Part shown: positions 37,300-49,570 of the stretch, in pieces
How the letters are laid out: each line of letters starts with the position of its first letter
Numbering within the stretch: the first letter of the stretch is position 1
Source of the DNA: Euptelea pleiosperma
Taxonomy: Eukaryota > Streptophyta > Magnoliopsida > Ranunculales > Eupteleaceae
Direction: 5' to 3'
Length of the DNA: 64,000 nucleotides
Assembly: GCA_035048495.1 (NCBI GenBank)
Contig: CM068541.1
Coordinates: forward strand, 4,347,929 to 4,411,928
Position numbers and translations under genes: made by a program
Notes under the pieces: generated by a model
Databases searched by the model: none
What the model was told of the DNA's origin: nothing
Seen by the model: the letters and a program-made list of their open reading frames with translations, nothing else

Positions 37300-38881
37300 T
37301 TATCCCCTTCAAAGAAAGATGTTGTTTATTTCCCTGTAAATGAGTACGCACTTAAATATTCAACAGAGTGAAGAGATGATTAGGGAAAGTAAGCTCTTAG
37401 ATAGACAAATAGTCATTTGCTCCCATTACTGAATATCTATTCAACAGAGTGAAGAGATGATTAGGGAAAGTAAGATTGTTTATGGTTTTAAACAATAAAC
37501 AATCCTCTGATCATTGCCTCAGGGAAGAGTTAAAAAAAAAAAAAATCCTTCTGTTAAAGACATTCTACTCGTTAAGACTATCTGACCTTTCAAAGTGAAA
37601 CCTAGTAATTGACTAACACACCCAATTTGTCCACTAGAGGAGACCAAAGCACCCAAAAGAGTCATGCTCACCATGCCAAATTAAGGCTTAAAGAGAACAA
37701 TTTTGAGTATGACTCGGATAGCAATAGAAACCCCCAATGGAAACCGATACAACCTGACTGAGATCACTGTCGCTCAGCTAAGTTTCAGTTACCATATCAA
37801 AAGACATTTTTGATCAACCAAAGTCCAATCTTCCTTACAAGATCAAAATTGAGTTCACTCAGGCGACATGCGTCACCCAACTGCACTGTTAAACCATGTG
37901 CCACACTCACAAACACATATAATGTTACACTCAGACAAGATTAATATCGCAAAGCCAAGTCTCCCCATGCTTCTCGTAATTATCCCAAACTTGGTGGTGG
38001 CCTGAGCCAACATGAACTTGGAAGTTGCAGCAATTTGTCCCCCCTCTTTGCAAGTAGGACCGATTACTGAATTTCAAACTCAAAATTCAAAATGCACTTA
38101 GTTGCCTGGTTAAGTTATGCTTTGCAGATAAATTACTCAATATGTAGGATAGAGCACCTAGCATGCATTACTTTGTGCTACAAATTTTACCAAACTTTCT
38201 TAATTCCAAGTTGTTACAGATATCTACAAAGAACATAATGACATAGTTCCATCTCCTATGAACACCTAATTAAAGGTAACACCTAAATCACGCTCCAAAG
38301 AAGAACGAAAGCAAACTTGAGAGAGTGACGATAGACATATCTACCACATTGTTACAAAAATAATTAAACTCAAAAATACAAAAAAAATAGAAGAAAGATA
38401 AAGAAATCCATTACAGAGAAGTTTAAAGGATTCATACTCTGACTAGCCTTCTGAACTCTGGTTGGTGGTTGAAATGCCAAAAACCCTAAAGACAGACTAA
38501 ATATGAAGCTTGAACACTGATCCAAACTAGAGAAGCAGAGTAGCAGATCTGAAGATGAACAAAAAAGAGTTTTTGGTTTTGGTTTCTCTTCAAGTTCAAT
38601 CAACGCAAGAAGGGTTTACACTAGAGTAGATCTCTTTTAACAGGTAAAGTGAGATTCGCGCTAAAATGCTCCTTTACAGAAGAGAAAGATTACGGGAAAG
38701 GGAAAGGGATCTCTGCTTTAGAGAGGGAAGCGTAAGATAGAGAAATAAGCTGGTTACGTTTTTTTCGCATTTTAGTCAAAGAGCAAAATCTAACTTGATT
38801 AATTTAGGACTAGCAACGCTTGGTGTCGGCAAGCGCTGCACGTGGCACTCAAACAAGTAACGGCTACTTCTTTTGAAATGA
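37300..38881. promoter_or_regulatory. OSCA upstream region with probable 5' UTR intron
   Basis: An acceptor (tttacag) at about 37334-37340 precedes the ATG exon, so the 5' UTR is probably split. A candidate first exon and promoter lie further right, perhaps 38400-38760, where sequence becomes purine/CT-rich. No TATA box is assigned. A direct duplicate 'ttcaacagagtgaagagatgattagggaaagt' type repeat occurs near 37358-37390 and 37440-37470. Confidence 0.45.
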
Positions 38882-39124
38882 GTAAAACTTTGATGACAGT
38901 GGTCTGTCATCGAAGCCCGTGACAGCCTATGAATTCTCGGCACATACCCCGAGTGCTTTTGACACGTACATATGTGGGTTTTTTTTAAAGATTTTTTTAA
39001 TGTTTTATTGCAAAAGCAAAAAAATACAATGGCAGGTGGAATAGGAATTCGCAGTACGTGCCAAGAACTCATTGGCTGTTAATGGCTTCGATGACAGGCC
39101 ACTGTTATCAAGTCATCAAAGTTT
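38882..39124. mobile_element. Foldback element near the OSCA 5' end
   Basis: Left arm AGTAAAACTTTGATGACAGT with ctgtcatcgaagcc; right arm ggcttcgatgacaggccact and gtcatcaaagttt. Shares aactcattggctg with the cluster at 3.3-4.1 kb. TSD not found. Confidence 0.65.
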
Positions 39125-39230
39125 AATTAATGGGGTTTAAGACTGTGAGACTGCCCGGCAAGTGAAACGGTCCGGTTGACACGTGAACGTTCAAACTTAA
39201 CAAGTGTTTAAAAGGGCGGTGATGTAACAA

Positions 39231-39536
39231 GGTATCAGGTATAGCGATTTTTGTTACTTACTACCATCTGGGCCCACTGGCCGCATGGATGTTTAACCCA
39301 CCACTTGATGAATATACAGACCAAAAATAAACTTATTTGATGATTTTTAGTACCCAAAAAATTCTTGAATCCAACGACTAAAACCAAGCCTAAACAAGTA
39401 TAAAAATCTAATGGTTATAGATTACCAATCAGGGTGATTTTTGGTGCGTATATCCAGAAAGGGGTGGGATAAACATCCATACGGTCAATGGACCCAGAGG
39501 GCACCGGTGAGGAACAAAATCACTATACCTGACACC
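39231..39536. mobile_element. Foldback MITE, same family as 16003
   Basis: Outer ends GGTATCAGGTATAGCGATTT and the complement of GGTGTCAGGTATAGTGATTT enclose the ccgcatggatgtttaaccca arms. About 306 bp. No TSD recognised. Confidence 0.7.
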
Positions 39537-39749
39537 TACCTGGGTACATCTTTTTTAATTTAAAAAAAATGGAAAAGGTGTCTAATGCGCCAAGTGCTTT
39601 TTTTGACTCTATGTATCCCATTTGATTTTGTTTTCTTTTGGTCGGTGAACTTTTTACTTTTTTAGTTGATTTTGTTATTTTAACGGTTTTCCATGTGGAT
39701 TTGATGACAGTGAAAGTCTGGAGGGACTATTGAGAGAAGAAGTCTCCAT

Positions 39750-40010
39750 CATGGTTTGAAAAAGCGTCGTAATGGTGACGCCGTGACGGTAACGCTTCAA
39801 CCTCCTTACGTCGTTTAGTATAAGGACCAAAACTGAAAGAATGGGCATAGTGTTATAGCGGCCGTTATGTTATTTTGTCCGTTTAACCATTAATTTACCT
39901 CTATCAAGGCTATTTTGTAAAAATAATAACTTTTTACTCAAATGTGACTGATGTAACCCGTTATAACAGCCATTAACATTCCGTTATAACAGATCAGTGT
40001 GCCGTTGTTC
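39750..40010. mobile_element. Degenerate AACGG-type hAT MITE
   Basis: Contains gcggccgttatg, cccgttataacagcc and ccgttataacag words and 'tggtttgaaaaagcg' at the left. Too diverged for ends or TSD. Confidence 0.5.
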
Positions 40011-40304
40011 GTTCAGTCAGCGCAGTTTTACTATGATCTAATGGTCAACGTGCGAACAGGAAACCTGACGCCTGATCTCCAAGAGAAAATGATGCTATTA
40101 TCCAGAGGACTACGACAATCCTGACCACTGAATAGTCTTTAAGATTGTATTCTGTGAATCTCAAGGACCATCAAGCAGTCTCGACCTTGGGATCGCAGAG
40201 GCGCACACATTATGATTTGTGTCCTCCTTCCCTACATAGGAAATATTTGCTGTCTCCCACCCTCCCAAAATACCACATGGAGTCCTCTTTTGGTCCTACC
40301 TTTA

Positions 40305-40708
40305 GAGTAAAACTTGTGTCACAAGATGTTGTGACGAAGCCGATCACAGCACTTAATACGAGCCACGTGGCATATGATCATAGGGCACTGACTGTATGGA
40401 TGTTTGGTCAGTCCCCCGGTGGACCTACAAACCAAAAATCAGCCTGATTAGTGATTTACAACCTTTGGATTTTTGCACCCAAATAACGCTCAATAATGCT
40501 CAGATTACTACTGTTAAAATCAACCCATGAAAATAACTTCAATTGAATCAGTTTGAAATCACTAATCAAGCTGATTTTTTGTGTACCAGTCCACCTAGGG
40601 ACTAGCCAAACATCCATACGGTCATCGTCCTCCAATAGTATGCCACGTGGCTCATATTGAATGCTGTGATCGGCTTCCGTCACAACATCTTGTGACACAA
40701 GTTTTATT
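40305..40708. mobile_element. Mutator-type foldback MITE with exact 10-bp TSD
   Basis: Arms of about 45 bp: AGTAAAACTTGTGTCACAAG with atgttgtgacg, facing its complement. Exact TSD CCTACCTTTA at 40295-40304 and 40709-40718. The interior has the shared 'tgtatggatgtttggtc ... atcagcctgattagtgat' core. Confidence 0.87.
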
Positions 40709-41423
40709 CCTACCTTTATGGATGTTTGTCCTACTTCTTGGTAGGACCATCCACCAAAATTCAGCTTGATTGCTGATCTCTAGCAGTTAGATATAGCAAC
40801 AAAAAAAAAATTCAAAATCTAACAGCTATTGACCACTTTAAAATGCTCAAATCCAATCGCTAAAAAATGATTTTTAGTGTATAGTTCCACCAAGAGGTAA
40901 ATCAAACATGCATGAATCTGTGGGACCGAAAGAGTGCCAAATTACATTTTTGGAGAGGGACAGAAAAGTTTGATGTCCCCAGATGACACCAAACATGGGC
41001 TCCCCTACAGACGGGTTGCTGCCAATGGGATCCCGCGTTTACTTCCCCCCTCCTACAATGCCACATGGAGCACTCTTTGGGGGCACACTGACCTTATGGA
41101 TGTTTGGTCCACCTCTACGTGGCAAGGATACTGACTCTATAGACGTTTGGCCAATCGCTAGATGGACCTATAAACGCAAAATCAACCTGATCAGTGATCC
41201 AAAGAGTGCATTATTTCTAAGTGTTAGTTGAAATCACTAATCAGGCTGTTTTTTGGTTTGTAGGTCCACTTAGGGGTTGGCCAAAACATCCATGGGGTCA
41301 GCGTCCTCTAAGAGTGTACCACGTGGCTCATATTACGGGTGGTCAGGGCTTCCCTCACCGTCGGTGGTCAGGCAAGTTTTACTCCCTTTGGTGGTCATCT
41401 TGATCACTATTTCTAAAAATGAT

Positions 41424-41796
41424 GATCAGGCTCAACGGACACATATTTTCACACTCAAATTTGGTGTACCCACATTGAAGATAAATCAATGGCTGATTTT
41501 TGGTGAGGATGATCTCCTCACCATATAAATCACCCCTACAAAAAATCAGCCCATTCTGAAATTTCTTACACCACCAAATATGGGTTTTAAGTTAACAGTA
41601 AAAAATAAATGGTCCATAATTTTTCAACTTGTAAACCATGCTACGAATATCAGCAAGATTTGAATATTTGTGAGGGTGGTCTCCTCATTATAGAGACCAT
41701 CCTCACCAAAAAGCATCCCATTTCAAAACTTTTAATTTATATATTGGCCCCCGACAATTTTTGTGTGTGAAAATATGTTGGCCGCTGAGCCTGACC
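41424..41796. mobile_element. MITE related to 5849-6227 (copy A)
   Basis: Ends gatcaggctcaacgg and ccgctgagcctgacc. The interior matches the 5849 element ('ggtgtaccca...aatcaatggctgatttt'). TSD eroded. Confidence 0.65.
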
Positions 41797-42547
41797 CAGA
41801 AAAGTGCTCAAATCTTGTAGGATAAGAATTCTTTGCTTTGAACCAATAAAGTTTCTGGGCTAAGTTCAAATAACCAAAAAAACCGCTCCAACTAGACAGC
41901 CAAATTTTCAGCGAAATATGGCAGAGACAACAATTTCAAGAAAGTTTAATGGTGGCAATGTGGGCTCGGTATCGAATTGGAAAATGTGGATTGGATTTCA
42001 TTGTTACTGCTAGATTATACCCTTCACAATTAGCAATAAATAAACCAAAAAATGATTGAAACCAATAAACTTAAGGGTCGGGTTGGGTCAGGGGACTCGC
42101 CTTTTCGCTCGTGCTCTTGGTTGTGGATTTCGAGAGTCCAACAACCACTGTTGGATTCTCGAAATCCACCTTGAGAACTTTGGCGTGGATTCCAAGAATC
42201 CAACAACCACCGTTGGATTCTCGAAATCCACGGATGAGAGACGAGTGCAAAATGGCAAGTCCCTCAAGCCTTGTTCTAAACTTAAAATTGATAAAATTTT
42301 GCAATTCTGAAAGACAAATCACAGAATAAAAAATAAAAATAAAAAGATCGATGTGAGAGCTTCAGTTGGGCTTTCGCACCATTGAGTCTTTGAGTTCTTT
42401 GGCTGTTACAATCCTCACTGCATGTCGCCACATGTGACATGTCATTACCTTGTGCGTGAGATACATACAAGCAATGGTCAAGCTAGGATTTTGTTCAAGG
42501 GTGGACAAGGAAGCAAGCAAAGGTCACTCAACAATGTCAATAACTGC

Positions 42548-43175
42548 TCTAACATCTGGAAAGCCAAAGCTCTATTGAAAATCTATTCCTTTTTTTCCGC
42601 GTGGGTTGCTTCTTGGGATAAATTACTCATTATGGATAATTTGATTGTGAGAGGGTGGTGCTTGGTGATTTGGTGTGCCATGTGTAAGTCTAGTGGTGAA
42701 AGTTTTAACCATCTTGTGCATTTTGAGTTGACTAAACAAATTTGGTTATACTTTTTAGCTCTAAGGACTCTTTCATGGGTCTTTCTGAATTTCATTACGG
42801 CACTTCTGAGAAGCGCTAGCCCAAGATTCATGCATCATCTAGGGGTACCATTAATATGGAAGCTATTGTCGTTTGCAATCACTTAGGGTTGGTTGGGAAG
42901 AAATAGGAGGAGTCTTCCAAGGTAAGGAATGCTCCTTTCAGGACATTATTCTTAGCATTAATGTTCTCCTATATAGTTGGGGTAGTATTGTCCTTGAGTT
43001 GAGAGGTACCTTTGGAGATTTGATTTTTAGGCTTGAGGATCTGATGGAGTGATAGTAATAAGGTACTTTGTGTTTTTGTTTCTTTTATTTGTACTTGGCA
43101 TCCTACTCTGTTTCAAGATCTCCTCGATCTCCTTTTTATTTATTTATTTATATTTTGGCTTATAAAAAAAAAAAA
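42548..43175 (+). mobile_element. 5'-truncated LINE-1 with target duplication (copy A)
   Basis: Plus-strand reading starts in the zf-RVT region: IWKAKALLKI, ASWDKLLIMDNLIVRGW, CAMCKSSGESFNHLVHFELT. It ends after LRGTFGDLIFRLEDLME with a 3' UTR and poly-A. The direct repeat CAATGTCAATAACTGC flanks it (42532-42547 and 43176-43191), proof of target-primed insertion. A frameshift near 42880 breaks the frame. Confidence 0.82.
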
Positions 43176-43218
43176 CAATGTCAATAACTGCCCCTATTTG
43201 CTGCATCAAGGCTAGCAA

Positions 43219-43520
43219 CCATGGGTGCAGTTCTAAGAGATGAATCTGGAAAATTTGTTGCAGCTTCTGCAGGAAGAATAGGTGAAACAACTATCTCGAT
43301 GGCAGAGGGAATGGCTCTAAGAGTGGGCATTGACCTAGCGGCAACAGTAATAGACAGCTTGAATGACAAGATTGAGAGACCTTGGAGGCTATGGAACTTG
43401 ATCAAGTGCACCAAAGAGAAACTCAAGGAGGCCAACATCAACTGAACAGCCAAAGATAGGTTCAGAGAAAGCAATGTAGTGGCAGATGAGCTGGCAAAGA
43501 TAGCACACTCATGCAGCAAA
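43219..43520 (+). pseudogene. RNase H-like (RVT_3) frame, copy A, with premature stop
   Basis: Encodes MGAVLRDESGKFVAASAGRI, then AEGMALRVGIDLA and, after an in-frame TGA at about 43443, FRESNVVADELAKIAH. This is the RNase H fold of plant LINEs and LINE-derived RVT_3 proteins ('A.aEa.Al..G', 'R..N..AD.LA'). The W codon of copy B is TGA here. It is the sequence into which the LINE at 42548 jumped, so it belongs to an older element. Confidence 0.7.
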
Positions 43521-44366
43521 ACAGAATCTGGATTAGTGATTTCTAACCTTTGAATTGGAGTCTTTTTCATAGGTTTATTTTTAACCGTGGGATTAGGGCA
43601 ATATTTGGGATGTATTCCAACGCTGGAGAGCCATTTTTTTCTCCAATGTAGCATATGTAAAGATTGATTCCAACAATCCTATCAAACAACTCTTTTGGAT
43701 GGTTTGTTCAAAGCAGGAAAGTACTTATGATAGTCCACATGGTTATATTGCTAGTCAGCACCTCTACTCTTGACACGTAATTTGTTAATTCTTTTTGGAG
43801 TTCACTTTTCATCACTATAGTTGGAGTCCAAAATTGGTGACTAGTACATCTCCACTCGACAAGTACCCCCTAACAATGTTAGTCAATTGACAATCGTGGT
43901 CCATTTCAAAGTTGGACCTCTCCCAAAATGTCACGTGGACCTTTTGATGAATCTACACAAAAAAAAAAAAAAAATTAATTGGTGATTTTTATCCGCTGGT
44001 TCTAGACTGTTCCAAAATTTGGGAATGACTCAAAACCTTTCCAAAAGGAGGCAAATTATCTTTGTTGGAACAGTTTTGAGTCATTCCTAACATTTTGAAC
44101 GGCCCGAAACCATTCCAAAATTTGGTATTTGTCTATGTTGGAACGGTTTTGAGTCATTCCTAAATTAGGTGAACATACAGTCTCTGTTGTAGCGATTTTG
44201 AGCCGTTCCTAATTATTAGCGATGCATAGTTTAGGAATGGCCGAGAACCATTCCAAAACAAAATCAAGCAATTTCTGATTTATTTCCTTGTTATTGAAGA
44301 GAAAGAATGTAATATATGTACAAAGTAAAATCTGCAAGGAGAAATCAAATTAATTTGACCACAAAA

Positions 44367-47029
44367 TTAATCGTTGGTATCAGTTGCAGTGTTTTTAGTT
44401 TCAACCAATGTGCTCTTAAGATTTTCTAAGGCAGCCTTAGCCGCCCGATTCTGCGCAATTTCTTTCTTGAGGCCATAAGTTGCTCTCCCCACCAAATGAT
44501 CATCAACAAGAACGGTAACACTTGTGTTTTCCTTCCATGAATCGACGAATCGTAACGACAGTCTTCTTTTTTGACAGAACTCCAGAAGCTCCGTTACCGG
44601 ATGTATCCATAGTGTTTCCGGACGAATCATTGGTTCCAACAACCCCTTAAATACCTATATCAAATATACAAATTATCAATAAAGGGAAATAGCGGAAAAA
44701 ATGGTGCTGGAATTTAAATTTTGAATTTTGAAATTTGAATTTCAGATTTTCAAAAAATGAAAAAAAGAAGGAAATAACGACCATTGTTTTCATCAAATTT
44801 TTCTAGAAAATAACGGCCGTTGTAATGAAAATAAAGGCTGTTATTTTCTGGACATTTTAACTGTACATAACGTAACGGGGGAGGTCCGAATCCGTTATAA
44901 CAGCCATTACTTTTGTTATAACGGCCGTTTTCTTAAACCAGGGATGAAAGAAAGAAAGAGAGAGTTACCTTCCAGACAATATCAAGTGAGAGGTTGCTGT
45001 CAATGTAAACAGCTCCAATTGCCGACTCTACGATGTCGGCTAGAAACTTCGGTGTTTCAATAAGGCCGTTGGAGTGCACGGGATAGTCCAATATGGCTTC
45101 ATTGAATTCTCGGATCTGAACAAGATAAAAATAATTGATTTATTGAATATCCAAAATGTCCACGAGGTAACAACTACAGTTACCCGGAGAAAAATTTTGA
45201 TCCATGGTGTTCGGGCACTTATAGTTAAGCACTATCTGCATTGTCTTGGAGTTAAGGTGGCCCTTAACCAAGGTTTAAAATTTCAGTTTCGCATGCAATT
45301 TCGGTAAGGAACGAAATTTTGGTAATTTTGAAATTGAGAGTAAATAAAATTTCATGAAAAGTTTGAAATTTCAAAAATTCACAAAATTTCAAAAATATCT
45401 GAAATTTCGGTTGAAATTCAAAAATATACAAAATTCCGGTCAAAATTTTGGAATTTCTAAAATTTCGAGTTTTATGGATTTCGGTTTTGACGTAGTCCGA
45501 AACCGAAATTTTGAACTTTTCGTCGAAATTTAAAATCATATGCCCTTAACACCAGTTACCCTTAACAGCCGTTAACTCCAGTATAGGTGGCGCTCAACTA
45601 TAAGTGCGAAAACGCCATGGATCAAAATGTGGAGAAATTTTTGAAGTGGAAATTTAGAAGCGGCGGTCATGCACCCAATCACCAGGGTTAAACTTGCGCA
45701 ACATCATTGATGCAGAAACCCCTCAATTTGCCACGTAACAGACTCTTTAGGGCCCACCGGACCCACAAATATTTGGTTCACACCATGGTGGATCCACACA
45801 GCAAAAATCAATGCGATTAGTGATTCCTAGCCATTAGATTTGAGCACTGTTTCATCATGGGCTTGGAACCAACACATTGGCTGGTTCATAAATCCCATGA
45901 TGAAAAAATTGCTCAAATCCTACGGCTTGAAATCACCAATTACGCTGATTTTTGGTGTGAAGTTGATCATAGTGTGGACCAAACATTCATGGCGGAAGTG
46001 GGCCCAAACGAGTCTAGTACGTTGCAGTTTGAGGGACTTCTGTATCAAAATTTTGATACAGAAGTCTGCATCAAAGAACCGCCCCACTTAGGTGTAGCGC
46101 AATATGATCAGAAAAAATTTTCTCCAAAATGTGCCAGGATCAAAGAACTTTCTCGGTTACCCAGGTAGCACGTCTGTAAAAATTAAAAGTGGTGATCAGA
46201 ATGATCCAGGGTCCATGTGGTGTGCGATCGGCATGAAGATGCTTCAAAAAACTCCACCGCTTCAAAAATATTCTCCCGGCTGTGTGCAACAACGATTAAT
46301 GTGCCAGCAGTTTGGCACCGCATGGTCCCCCGGACGATGCAGAAGTCCCTCAAATTAATTGGTGATCAGATTAATGATCCAGGTCCATGTGATGTGCGAT
46401 CATTGTCGGCATGAAGATGCTTCAAAAACTCCACCGCTTCAAAATATTTCTCCCAGCTGTGCAACACCAATTAATGTGCCAGCAGTTTGGCACCGCATGG
46501 TCCCCGAACCATATGATCACCACTCAAATTAAGATTAATAGACTGATCAAGAAGCTGTGGGAGCCTCCATTTATTAAAAAAAAAGGTGTAAGCTTCTTAC
46601 TTGTTCGTCGAGATGAGAAGCCTTATGACGTAAGAAGCCATGAAACCTATGTTTGACTGCAACTCGTGCAAGTTTTTCATTGTCGACATTAGCAGCTCGA
46701 AGTCGTGTAAGTGGTCCAGGAGAAAGTTCAGGGTACAAGAAGAACAATTCTTTTGCCACCAACAAATTAAGAACCGAGTCACCAACGTATTCAAGTCGTT
46801 CATACGACACAGACGGCTTTATCGGGTGATAGAAAGATGGATGGGTGAACGCTTCTTCTAATAGCCTTTGATCGCTGAACTTGTAATCTAAAATCTTCTC
46901 AATGCCTTCAAGACTCAGTGGTGACTCAATGATCTTGAACCCATCTTCTTCTTTTTCTTCTTCTAAACGAAGTTCTTGTAAGATGCAACACAAAGAAGGG
47001 CAATCTTCATCTTCCTCAATGGCTCTCAT
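44367..47029 (-). CDS. RTL: RNase III-like protein with one dsRNA-binding domain (RTL family)
   Basis: Three phase-0 exons: 47029-46601, 45115-44969, 44654-44367; 287 aa with normal stop. Plant RNASE THREE-LIKE enzymes cut double-stranded RNA and can affect rRNA and small-RNA maturation. The RNase III domain spans about residues 40-190. It has SYERLEYVGDSVLNLLVAKE (consensus ERLEFLGDAVL; catalytic Glu and Asp kept) and LADIVESAIGAVYIDS (second acidic pair kept). HPVTELLEFCQKRRL to KKEIAQNRAAKAALENL (about 210-275) is a dsRBD of the short plant type. The ATG at 47029 is chosen because the in-frame upstream 'start' is TTG. Length fits one-dsRBD RTLs; which RTL number it corresponds to is not settled. 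Its 3' part is duplicated at the right edge. Confidence 0.9.
44684..44942. mobile_element. Truncated hAT AACGG MITE in RTL intron 2 (copy A)
   Basis: Matches the right three quarters of the complete element at 63651-63986, ending taacggccgttttcttaaac and cagggatgaaag. Its left end is missing through a deletion that also removed neighbouring sequence. Confidence 0.8.
45269..45542. mobile_element. hAT-type MITE built of AAATTTC words
   Basis: Begins CAAGGTTTAAAATTTC and ends GAAATTTAAAATCATATG; exact 8-bp TSD CCCTTAAC at 45261-45268 and 45543-45550. The 274-bp interior is almost entirely permutations of aaatttc/gaaattt. In RTL intron 1. Confidence 0.8.
45705..46080. mobile_element. Foldback MITE of the 49187 family
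   Basis: Arms contain cctcaatttgccacgtaaca / ttgcagtttgagggacttct and the core attggctggttcataaatcc. Sister of 49187-49570. Ends not exact. Confidence 0.65.
46191..46505. repeat. 170-bp tandem direct duplication in RTL intron 1
   Basis: 46191-46330 and 46361-46505 share ggtgatcaga, gcatgaagatgcttcaaaaa, ctccaccgcttcaaaa, and gtgccagcagtttggcaccg. The second unit carries a few small indels. Confidence 0.8.
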
Positions 47030-49186
47030 TCTGTTTCTCTGTTTAAGCTTGAAACAATACAAGGAAGAGGTTATGGGACTTTTATCAAAAACTCCAACAA
47101 ATACCAAGAGAAGCCACAAGGAACCTTGTTGCAAACCTTGAATGGGGTCAACGTTTTTATTTTGTCTCCATCTATTATTTATAAACCCTAATTCATATAT
47201 AATATAAAGGAATAAATAATATACAATGCAGGAGTATTGAGTCTTAGTGCTCTCATAAGATCTGCCATCAATGGATCACACTCTCCAATGTTAAATCAAT
47301 GTGATCATCTTAATTTTTCTACAATTTTGTGATGGTCTCATCCAATGACCCAAATTTCAATGATTTTGGGTGGTTGTCAGGTGGGCATCACAAAGTCATA
47401 TCTCATTTCTTGGGCCCACTAAACGCATTGATGTTTAGCCCACCCCTTGGTGGATATACATATCAAAAATCAGTCTGATTAATTTACTACAGCCATAGAT
47501 TATAATACATTTTTAGGATTAATATAGCCGTTGGATTCGAGCATTTGTTTTGGGTACATAATCCAATGGGTAGAAATTATCAATCAAGCTGATTTTTAGT
47601 ATGTATATTTACCAAGGGGTAAACTAAACATCTGGATAGTGGGCCCAAAAAATGAGTTACCTAAGGCCACGAGAGTCATCTACACCAACTGCGTACAAAG
47701 TCTACTGTATACAAAATATTCCGTCAGAGAAGAAGACGTAATAATAATAATATAACGTCTATCTTGGAGAAGAAGTCGGCTCCGGATGACGGGTGCTGCG
47801 AAGTTGACTGCCTCATTTGTTTGTTACGTCTCTTTCTACACAAATTAGGCCACTATTAATCATTAAAAAAAATCTTAAATAGTTTCCTTAATTGTTGTAT
47901 GATGTGGTTATTGATAATGACGTGGCAATAGTAGGTGTAATGTACCCCTACAAGATCAAGAAAGGGCAATATGCGTGTAGATGTAGTGCACGTTAGAGGG
48001 GTTGAACTAGAAGTCTTGAACCACCTACAACATAATTCTCGCCGCATTGAGTAAGTATATCCTAATAATGGGTCTTATCGGTTAGAAGGGTCCCACTCCC
48101 ACCAAAAAAGTTTTGTAGGTTAGATTTTGACTTGATTGGATGATTTGGACCATCTGATCGTTCGCATTCATCCGGGTTGTCCAGTTGGATGGTCCATAAT
48201 TTTTCAACTTGCTGTCCACATTTTATCATGGACGGTGAAGCGGCTTTGAATGTTTGAACCAACGAGTGAAAGTTTAAGGAAAACTTTAAAGTTTTGGTCA
48301 AAGATTGATCGTATGAAGTTTACAGTTGTATCGTGCAACCCACGGATTAATGCCGCATTCAAAAGATCCATCGTCCACTATGCAGTTGGTGCTCCTAGAC
48401 CTTCGCCGTAGATTCCTTGAAATCCATTAGTCAATGCTTATCCATGCATGGGTAGCATTTTCCAGAAGTTTAGAAGTCATGTTAAACCACGACTCTTTCT
48501 CTCTCTCTCCCTCTCTCTCTCTGAGAAAAAAGGGAAAATTAACAGCACTAAAAATTCAAAATTTGAATTTCAAATTTTAAATAAAATTTATAACGAGAAA
48601 ATATTATTTTAACACTTTTTTCAGAAAATAACAGTCTTTATTTTCATTCATACCAAAAAGCAGCAGCTTGTTTGATGATTTTTAGAAGTTGGTTTTATTA
48701 CAAAAAAAAAAATGGTTGAATCCAACGGCTATAATCACACCTTAAAAGTACTAAAATCTAATGGTAAGAGATTACCAATCAAGGTAATTTTTGGTGTGTA
48801 TATCCACCAAGGGGTGGGCTAAACATCCATGCCGTCAGTGGGCCCAGATGACAAGGGTGAGTAAAAAAAGTCGTGCTTCCTCCCGCCTAAGGCCCGAGGT
48901 ATACCTTGGTAATCTAGTGCAGTTGTCTGGTGTACCATAGATCTCTTCAATCCAATGGTCAATGGTCAAATAGACTTACTGAATGGGTCGGATGCTAGTT
49001 AGCAATTTGGAGTGCGGCAAAAGCAAGATACCGTAAAAATATGTTCCGAGTACAATTTGGTTTGTTATTAAAAATGTGTTAATAAATTAGGTAAAAATAA
49101 TTTAAAAACTAAAAAAAGTAAAATATTGACAATTTTTTGTCTTACAAAATGAATTTTCATGTTCAAAATGGAAAAATCTATGATAC
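47030..49186. other. Intergenic upstream of the RTL gene
   Basis: Contains the RTL promoter side, foldback MITEs at 47395-47665 and (half) 48655-48870, and a CT-rich microsatellite at about 48499-48523. No coding exon recognised. Confidence 0.55.
47395..47665. mobile_element. Foldback MITE, 'gatgtttagcccacccc' family
   Basis: Left arm ttgggcccactaaacgcatt and right arm atagtgggcccaaaaaatga, with the cattgatgtttagcccaccc core. Approximate ends. Confidence 0.65.
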
Positions 49187-49570
49187 TGACTTCGGTATCA
49201 AAATTTTGTTGCCGAAGTCCCTCAATTTGCCACGTAGTAGACTTTTTAGGGCCCACTGACTCCATGAATATTTGGCCCACATCTTGGTGGACCCACACAC
49301 CAAAAATCAGTATGATTAGTGATTCCTAGCCATTGGATTTGAGTACTTTTTCATCATGGGCTTGGAACCAACTCATAGGCCTGTTCATAAAGCCCATGAT
49401 GAAAAGTGCTCAAATCCTACGGCTAGAAATCATCAATCACGCTGATTTTTGGTGTGTGGGTCCACCAAGGTGTGGGCCAAATATTCGTTGAGTCAGTGGG
49501 CCTGAAAGAGTCTACTACGTGGCAAAGTGAGGGACTTCGGCATCAAAAATTTGATACCGGTATAAAAGAA
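49187..49570. mobile_element. Foldback MITE with 'gacttcggtatcaaaatttt' ends
   Basis: Left end GACTTCGGTATCAAAATTTT with ccgaagtccctca; right end tgagggacttcggcatcaaa. Arms also pair through agggcccactgac and tgggtccaccaagg. Sister of 45705. Confidence 0.7.

Larger units (their letters stand above)
41147..44956. repeat. Segmental duplication, copy A
   Basis: Direct-orientation match to 59089-64000, starting at ttggccaatcgctagatgg in both. Includes a foldback half, a 5849-family MITE, a 5'-truncated LINE with its TSD, an RNase H-like frame, and the last exon and part of intron 2 of the RNase III-like gene. Copy A lacks about 320 bp and about 750 bp present in copy B (near 43535 and 44684). 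Confidence 0.9.

Noticed and set aside
47030..47134. N-terminal extension of the RTL protein
   Set aside because: The frame is open but begins at TTG; the ATG at 47029 gives a normal family N-terminus.
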